Assembly (NCBI GenBank): GCA_943325595.2
Contig: CALPQA020000038.1
Location: 1 to 9,812, forward strand
Length of the DNA: 9,812 nucleotides
Source: Auritidibacter sp. Marseille-P8566
Lineage (GTDB): Bacteria; Bacteroidota; Bacteroidia; Flavobacteriales; Flavobacteriaceae
Direction: 5' to 3'
How positions within the stretch are numbered: the first letter of the stretch is position 1; the number at the start of each line of letters is the position of its first letter. Below are positions 5,964-9,812 of this stretch, piece by piece. The position numbers were made by a program, and so were the translations under genes. The notes beneath the pieces are model-generated. The model ran no database searches and was not told where the DNA came from. It was given only the letters and a program-made list of their open reading frames with translations.

Positions 5964-8639
5964 TTATCGGTTTAGATATAAGTATCCAGAACGATCTTTA
6001 GTAATTCCATCTGCGTTTACGTATTTAAGAACATAGAAATAAGTGTCCTCTGGTAATTCTGATGCAGTTGAAATAGTTGCTCTTCCTTCAGAATTTCCTT
6101 TGAAAAATTTATTACCAATTCCATATCCATCTGCTTCGTAAACCAAAACACCCCACTTATTGTAAATTTGTAAGGAGTTATTTGGATACTTTTCAATATT
6201 TCTAATTGTAAATACATTGTTTTTAACATCATCACTTGAAGGTGAAACGCCATTAAACACTTCAATTTCATCATCAGAATTTGATAAGTTGTAATTGTTA
6301 ATTTCTAAATAATCAGGAATTCCATTTCCGTTACTGTCAAAAGGATGTCCTAAATTAGCTCCAAATTCTAATCCGTTTAATAGTCCATCTCCATCACAAT
6401 CGTCATTTAGGAAAAGTACCGATTGTGGAATAGTGGCATGCTCTTCGATAGATTCACAATGATTAAGTGGATTTGTAGCATCTGTAACTTCGGTTCCGTC
6501 TAAAACACCATCCCCATCTGTATCAGGATTATAAGGATTAGTTCCTAAAGTTAATTCTTGTGCATTGGACAAACCATCAGTATCACAATCAGAAATCGGG
6601 TTAGCACTACAAGCACCAACAATTACGGTTATTGTCGCTACATTTGAAATGCCACCTTGATTGTCTTGAATTACATAATTCAATGGAGTAGTAGGACCTT
6701 CAAAACCAACTAATGGATCAAATGTCACTGTTCCGTTGCTATTGGCAGTAAAAGTACCTTGTCCAGCTATCGTGAATGTTGTTTGAATACCAGGTGTTAA
6801 CGGATCTAAATCTATTGTGCTAACGTTGATTGTCCCGTCAATATCAGTATCATTACTTGCAACTGGAATAGTTACATTAGTATCGTATAAAGTGGTAATA
6901 GTATCATTGTTGGCAACGGGTGCATCATTTACTGAAGTTACAACAAACGTAATTATAGCAGTATCACAAGCACCACTTGGATCGCAAAGCGTATATGTAA
7001 TTGAAGCTGTTCCAAAATAGTTGTTTGCAGGGTCAAAAGTTACCACACCAGTTGCACTATTTAAAGTCCAAACCCCTTCTGCAGTAGTGATTGTTGTTTG
7101 AATTCCTGCAGTATTTGGATCTAAATCAACAGTAAATTGTCCAGTCCCATTTACAGGTGCGGTTGGGTTTCCATCAGGGTCAGTGTCATTTATGATAACA
7201 TTTATTGTTCCGTTAGCTCCATCTTCCAATAATGGTAAACTACTTTGATTGTCATCATTGGCTATTGGAGCAGCGTTTAAAAAAGTTAAAGTTGCTGCAG
7301 TTGTAATGGTATCACCACAGATATAATCACTTGATGTTATCACTACTCTGTACTTATAATTATTCATTCCGTAAGGAACATTAGTTAATGTTAAAGTACT
7401 TGTAGTAGCACCCGAATAAACTCCACTATTGGTAATTGCTGTCCAGGTGGTTCCGCCATTTGTGCTTAACTGCCAAGCGTAAGTAGTTATTCCAGATCCA
7501 CCAGTAGCTAAAACTGAAAAAGTAGCATTTGCTCCAGGGTTAATTAATTGATCTATAGGATTACTAAAGACACTTGAACCTCCAGCAATAATCGCTAAAT
7601 CATAAAAGCCACTATAGCTTGCAGTGCTTACGGTACCATTTGTATTAACAGGAGCAACGTTACCACCCGTCATTCCATATTGTTGACCCGCTGCAGCACT
7701 AGTTGGACTAAAATAATATTCATTCGAATCTGAACAACCATCGTTATCCGAATCTAAATCGTATTGATTAATAATTCCATCTCCATCAGAGTCGACGCCA
7801 TTAATATTTCCTAATCGAATGAACATTTGAGAAACCCGTTCATCAACTTGACCGGTACCATTCCCAGTTACCCCATATACATAATTACTTACGGTAAATA
7901 CATCTTGGTAAAGAGTTACTGTATATAGAGGGTCTCCAACTATTGTTGTATTTGGTGCTCCAACGGTAGCGGTTAATGCTACGGGACGAAAATAATTAAA
8001 GCTAGTTGCTCCTGGGCCTCCTACACCTGATGTTCCAAAATCAAAACCACCTGGAATTAGATTTGCGCCAATAATTGGTGGGCCAGTGATATTATTTCCT
8101 GTGGCATAACCTGCAACATCTCCTAATTTTGCGCTATTTCCATTCCCATCAATATCTGCTAAAATAACAGCAACATTGTTAATTGTAGTAGGAGTTAGAG
8201 GACCAGTAGGTGTCGCTGTACCTGCTGGTAAAAATTTTATAGTGTATGAAAAATAGGGATTTTGATTAGGGTATATTTTTCGTAGGGCAACATCACCTGC
8301 ACCATTTATATTTACCCATCCAGATCCTGGTTGAACATCAGTAAATTCAAGAATGACATCATAGGAATTCCCTAAGTATGTTAAAACGTTTCTTTTAATC
8401 AATCTATTTCCAGTTACCAATCCTGTGGATGGAATAGAAGCAGGACTAAATGCTCTAAATCCATTTAATTGAATGTTGGTGACTACCGATTCAACAGTAT
8501 CTAAAATACCATCATTGTCATCGTCCAAATCAATTGAATTTGGAATACCATCTCCATCAATATCTAATGGCGTACTTGTTTGGGCATTTGCGGAAGTTAA
8601 AAAACACAACAAGACAGCAAGTTGTATTGTTTTTGACAT
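5964..8639 (-). CDS. Large modular surface protein with type B (gliding motility-associated) T9SS sorting tail
   Basis: About 891 residues from the ATG at 8639, chosen because it gives a compact signal peptide starting MSKTIQ and ending SANAQ. In-frame ATGs at 8681 and 8729 and a TTG at 8738 would add N-terminal residues. Residues below are counted from the 8738 start. An Asp-rich thrombospondin type 3-like calcium repeat (59-83) precedes a beta-rich domain I do not recognise (about 85-312). A second type 3 repeat (316-340), an Ig-like region (about 390-487), two related cadherin-like domains (about 489-602 and 605-707, both with a GIQTT motif) and more Asp-rich repeats (718-812) follow. The tail (about 823-924) has VFNGVSP, YNKWGVLVYEADGY and a final SGYLYLNR, the type B hallmarks. 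It is probably a cell-surface adhesin or binding protein exported through the T9SS. It heads the operon with the PorP/SprF-like and OmpA-type genes. Its ligand is unknown. Confidence 0.88.
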   Translation of the reverse strand: MSKTIQLAVLLCFLTSANAQTSTPLDIDGDGIPNSIDLDDDNDGILDTVESVVTNIQLNGFRAFSPASIPSTGLVTGNRLIKRNVLTYLGNSYDVILEFTDVQPGSGWVNINGAGDVALRKIYPNQNPYFSYTIKFLPAGTATPTGPLTPTTINNVAVILADIDGNGNSAKLGDVAGYATGNNITGPPIIGANLIPGGFDFGTSGVGGPGATSFNYFRPVALTATVGAPNTTIVGDPLYTVTLYQDVFTVSNYVYGVTGNGTGQVDERVSQMFIRLGNINGVDSDGDGIINQYDLDSDNDGCSDSNEYYFSPTSAAAGQQYGMTGGNVAPVNTNGTVSTASYSGFYDLAIIAGGSSVFSNPIDQLINPGANATFSVLATGGSGITTYAWQLSTNGGTTWTAITNSGVYSGATTSTLTLTNVPYGMNNYKYRVVITSSDYICGDTITTAATLTFLNAAPIANDDNQSSLPLLEDGANGTINVIINDTDPDGNPTAPVNGTGQFTVDLDPNTAGIQTTITTAEGVWTLNSATGVVTFDPANNYFGTASITYTLCDPSGACDTAIITFVVTSVNDAPVANNDTITTLYDTNVTIPVASNDTDIDGTINVSTIDLDPLTPGIQTTFTIAGQGTFTANSNGTVTFDPLVGFEGPTTPLNYVIQDNQGGISNVATITVIVGACSANPISDCDTDGLSNAQELTLGTNPYNPDTDGDGVLDGTEVTDATNPLNHCESIEEHATIPQSVLFLNDDCDGDGLLNGLEFGANLGHPFDSNGNGIPDYLEINNYNLSNSDDEIEVFNGVSPSSDDVKNNVFTIRNIEKYPNNSLQIYNKWGVLVYEADGYGIGNKFFKGNSEGRATISTASELPEDTYFYVLKYVNADGITKDRSGYLYLNR

Positions 8640-8795
8640 TGAAAAAGGCCTAAACCTCTCAGAAATAAATTTTAGAATCATAATTTTTAGAAGTATTAAA
8701 TTTAAAGCAATTTTGTGTTTCAAATTCATTGATAGCAAAGGTTTTTGTAAAAAAAGAAATGTACTTTTTTAATAAATCTAAACCTTATTATTTTG

Positions 8796-8809
8796 TGCAA
8801 TCGATTACA
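8796..8809. promoter_or_regulatory. Operator copy at the adhesin operon promoter (one mismatch)
   Basis: TGCAATCGATTACA differs from the perfect palindrome found at 2880 and 8950 by one base (C at 8798). Its outer two bases overlap the minus-strand -7 element, so it covers the probable start of the adhesin operon transcript. It is likely bound by the same regulator, perhaps less tightly because of the asymmetric half-site (inference). Confidence 0.65.
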
Positions 8810-8835
8810 AATATAACAAAATTATGAGAATACAA
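8808..8835 (-). promoter_or_regulatory. Bacteroidota-type promoter of the adhesin-PorP-OmpA operon
   Basis: On the minus strand, TTG (complement of 8833-8835) is followed after 17 bases by TATATTTG (complement of 8808-8815), which matches TANNTTTG. Transcription would start within or just past the operator at 8796-8809. The leader would be about 70 bases to the ATG at 8729 or about 160 bases to the preferred ATG at 8639. Confidence 0.65.
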
Positions 8836-8873
8836 TTATTATATTATATATATTTTTTCGCTAATAAAATTAT

Positions 8874-8885
8874 TCAATCGATTGA
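8874..8885. promoter_or_regulatory. Central auxiliary palindrome TCAATCGATTGA
   Basis: A perfect 12-bp palindrome sharing the AATCGATT core of the three operators but with different outer bases. Its centre (8879/8880) lies exactly 77 bp from the centres of the operators on either side (8802/8803 and 8956/8957). No TANNTTTG element adjoins it on either strand. It may be a weak auxiliary operator that supports cooperative binding or looping. This is inference. Confidence 0.45.
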
Positions 8886-8941
8886 TTTAAGGTAAAAAGA
8901 ATAAAATATCAATAATTACTTTAATAATAATATTATTTGTT

Positions 8942-8949
8942 TATTTTTG
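8942..8949 (+). promoter_or_regulatory. Probable -7 element (TATTTTTG) of the divergent plus-strand gene
   Basis: TATTTTTG matches TANNTTTG and sits directly against the operator at 8950-8963, the same arrangement as at the pectate lyase promoter. I find no clear TTG at the expected upstream distance (about 8915-8925), so the -33 side is weak. Such a promoter might need an activator, or might be intrinsically poor. Confidence 0.6.
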
Positions 8950-8963
8950 TGTAATCGATTACA
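8950..8963. promoter_or_regulatory. Palindromic operator TGTAATCGATTACA at the divergent plus-strand gene
   Basis: A perfect 14-bp palindrome, identical to the one at 2880-2893, placed immediately after the -7 element so that it covers the predicted transcription start. Its position ties the plus-strand gene to the same predicted regulon as the pectate lyase and the adhesin operon. Confidence 0.75.
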
Positions 8964-9015
8964 ATTAGAAAAATAAGTACTAAATATGTTTGCCTTTAAA
9001 ACCAACCCTCTTAAA

Positions 9016-9812
9016 ATGAAAAAAATAGTTGTTTTGCTTTTTATTCTTATTGCTACAATAAATGGTTATTCTCAATTTAGTAAAATTCATTACATACCGC
9101 CCATTACTTCGGCAACAAATAGTGGTATGGCACCTGGAGAGCAATATTTGTATATCTCAACTCCCAATGCATTGCCTGTTACAGTAGTAATTACGCCAAT
9201 AGGAGGAACTCCATTTACTATGACAGTAAGTAATGCTATCCCAATTGAATATGCGATAAACACAACAACATCAGGAACTACAGGACGAAATTCTCAATTA
9301 TTCACTCCTAATACAACCATAGGAAAACTAACCAATAAAGGGTATTTAATTGAGGCAACGGATTTAATTTATGCTAATATTCGGGTATTATCCAATAATG
9401 GTTCTCAAGCGGGTGGACTTGTTGCAAAAGGCACTAGTGCGATGGGTAAAACATTTAGAATTGCAGGTATGTTAAATAAATGGAATCCCTTAAATAACAA
9501 TTTCGATTCCATGTTGAATTTTGCCTCTATTATGGCGACGGAGAATGATACCCGTGTTACAATTACCCTTAGTGATCCATTAGCAATTGGTACTCCTCTG
9601 ACAAATGGAGTTATTTATACGGGGCCTATATCTGTAACTCTTAATAAAAATGAAAGTTATGTTTTTTCATTAGAGAATACAAATACACTTTTTAGAAGTA
9701 GTTATATGCACGGGGGGTTAATTCAATCGGATAAAAACATTGTGGTTAATTCGGGTTCTTTTGGTGGGAATAGTTATACTCCAGGAATTACTGGAGATAA
9801 TAGTACAGGAGA
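9016..9812 (+). CDS. Secreted protein with IgGFc-binding-like N-terminal region, partial at its 3' end
   Basis: The frame is open from the ATG at 9016 to the window edge (265 complete codons), so the C-terminus is missing. Residues 1-20 are a signal peptide starting MKKIVVL and ending GYSQ. An in-frame ATG at 8986 would add ten residues and gives a poorer signal start. The mature part is rich in Thr, Asn and Ser. It shows motifs that resemble the IgGFc-binding protein N-terminal family: FASIMATENDTRVTIT at 169-184, LNKNESYVFS near 209-218, and GGLIQSDKNIVVNSGSFGG at 233-251. In flavobacteria this region often fronts long proteins with a type B gliding-motility-associated tail, so a third T9SS substrate is likely but its tail is out of view. 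It is transcribed divergently from the adhesin operon and shares its operator sequence. Ligand and function are unknown. Confidence 0.8.
   Translation, partial: MKKIVVLLFILIATINGYSQFSKIHYIPPITSATNSGMAPGEQYLYISTPNALPVTVVITPIGGTPFTMTVSNAIPIEYAINTTTSGTTGRNSQLFTPNTTIGKLTNKGYLIEATDLIYANIRVLSNNGSQAGGLVAKGTSAMGKTFRIAGMLNKWNPLNNNFDSMLNFASIMATENDTRVTITLSDPLAIGTPLTNGVIYTGPISVTLNKNESYVFSLENTNTLFRSSYMHGGLIQSDKNIVVNSGSFGGNSYTPGITGDNSTG

Noticed and set aside
6817..7020. Plus-strand open frame inside the cadherin-like repeats
   Set aside because: It is a shadow of the repeated Val/Thr/Asp-rich domains on the minus strand, with no independent coding evidence.
8473..8772. Plus-strand open frame overlapping the 5' end of the adhesin gene
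   Set aside because: It is antisense to the signal peptide and calcium-repeat coding region and extends over the promoter-proximal leader. It has no recognisable domain and no TANNTTTG element placed to drive it.
1..9812. CRISPR arrays, tRNA or rRNA genes, insertion sequences and phage genes
   Set aside because: I saw no regularly spaced direct repeats, no tRNA or rRNA signatures, and no transposase or integrase motifs. The only repeats found are the hairpin pair, the ATT run and the operators.

Overview
The window looks like a Flavobacterium-type member of the Bacteroidota (inference). It is AT-rich and has promoter elements of the Bacteroidota TTG/TANNTTTG class. Three of its five genes encode, or probably encode, substrates of the type IX secretion system (T9SS), and a fourth is a PorP/SprF-family protein. 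I recognise families but cannot name the species.

Layout. Positions 1-347 hold no gene. They contain two related hairpins, of which the right-hand one is the terminator of the next gene. Positions 348-2840 (minus) encode a secreted family 1 pectate lyase with a type A T9SS sorting tail. Positions 2841-3043 hold its promoter and operator and the terminator of the gene to the right. Positions 3044-8639 (all minus) form a likely three-gene operon, transcribed in this order: a large modular surface protein with a type B (gliding-motility-associated) sorting tail, a PorP/SprF-like outer-membrane protein, and a periplasmic OmpA-type protein with the TPR/propeller/CRD/OmpA architecture of PorE. An AT-rich divergent control region follows. 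A plus-strand gene then starts at 9016 and runs off the right edge; it encodes a secreted protein with an IgGFc-binding-like N-terminal region.

How they fit together. SprF-type proteins are known partners for export of type B-tailed substrates, so the adhesin-like protein, the PorP/SprF protein and the peptidoglycan-binding PorE-like protein form a plausible dedicated export and anchoring cassette. The most notable signal is regulatory. The 14-bp palindrome TGTAATCGATTACA lies at or just after the -7 element of the pectate lyase promoter (perfect), the divergent plus-strand gene (perfect) and the adhesin operon (one mismatch). This looks like an operator of a LacI-type repressor (central CG) that would co-regulate pectin cleavage and display of surface proteins. 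A further AATCGATT palindrome lies exactly midway between the two divergent-region operators, with 77 bp from centre to centre on each side. No regulator gene is present in the window, so the LacI assignment is inference.
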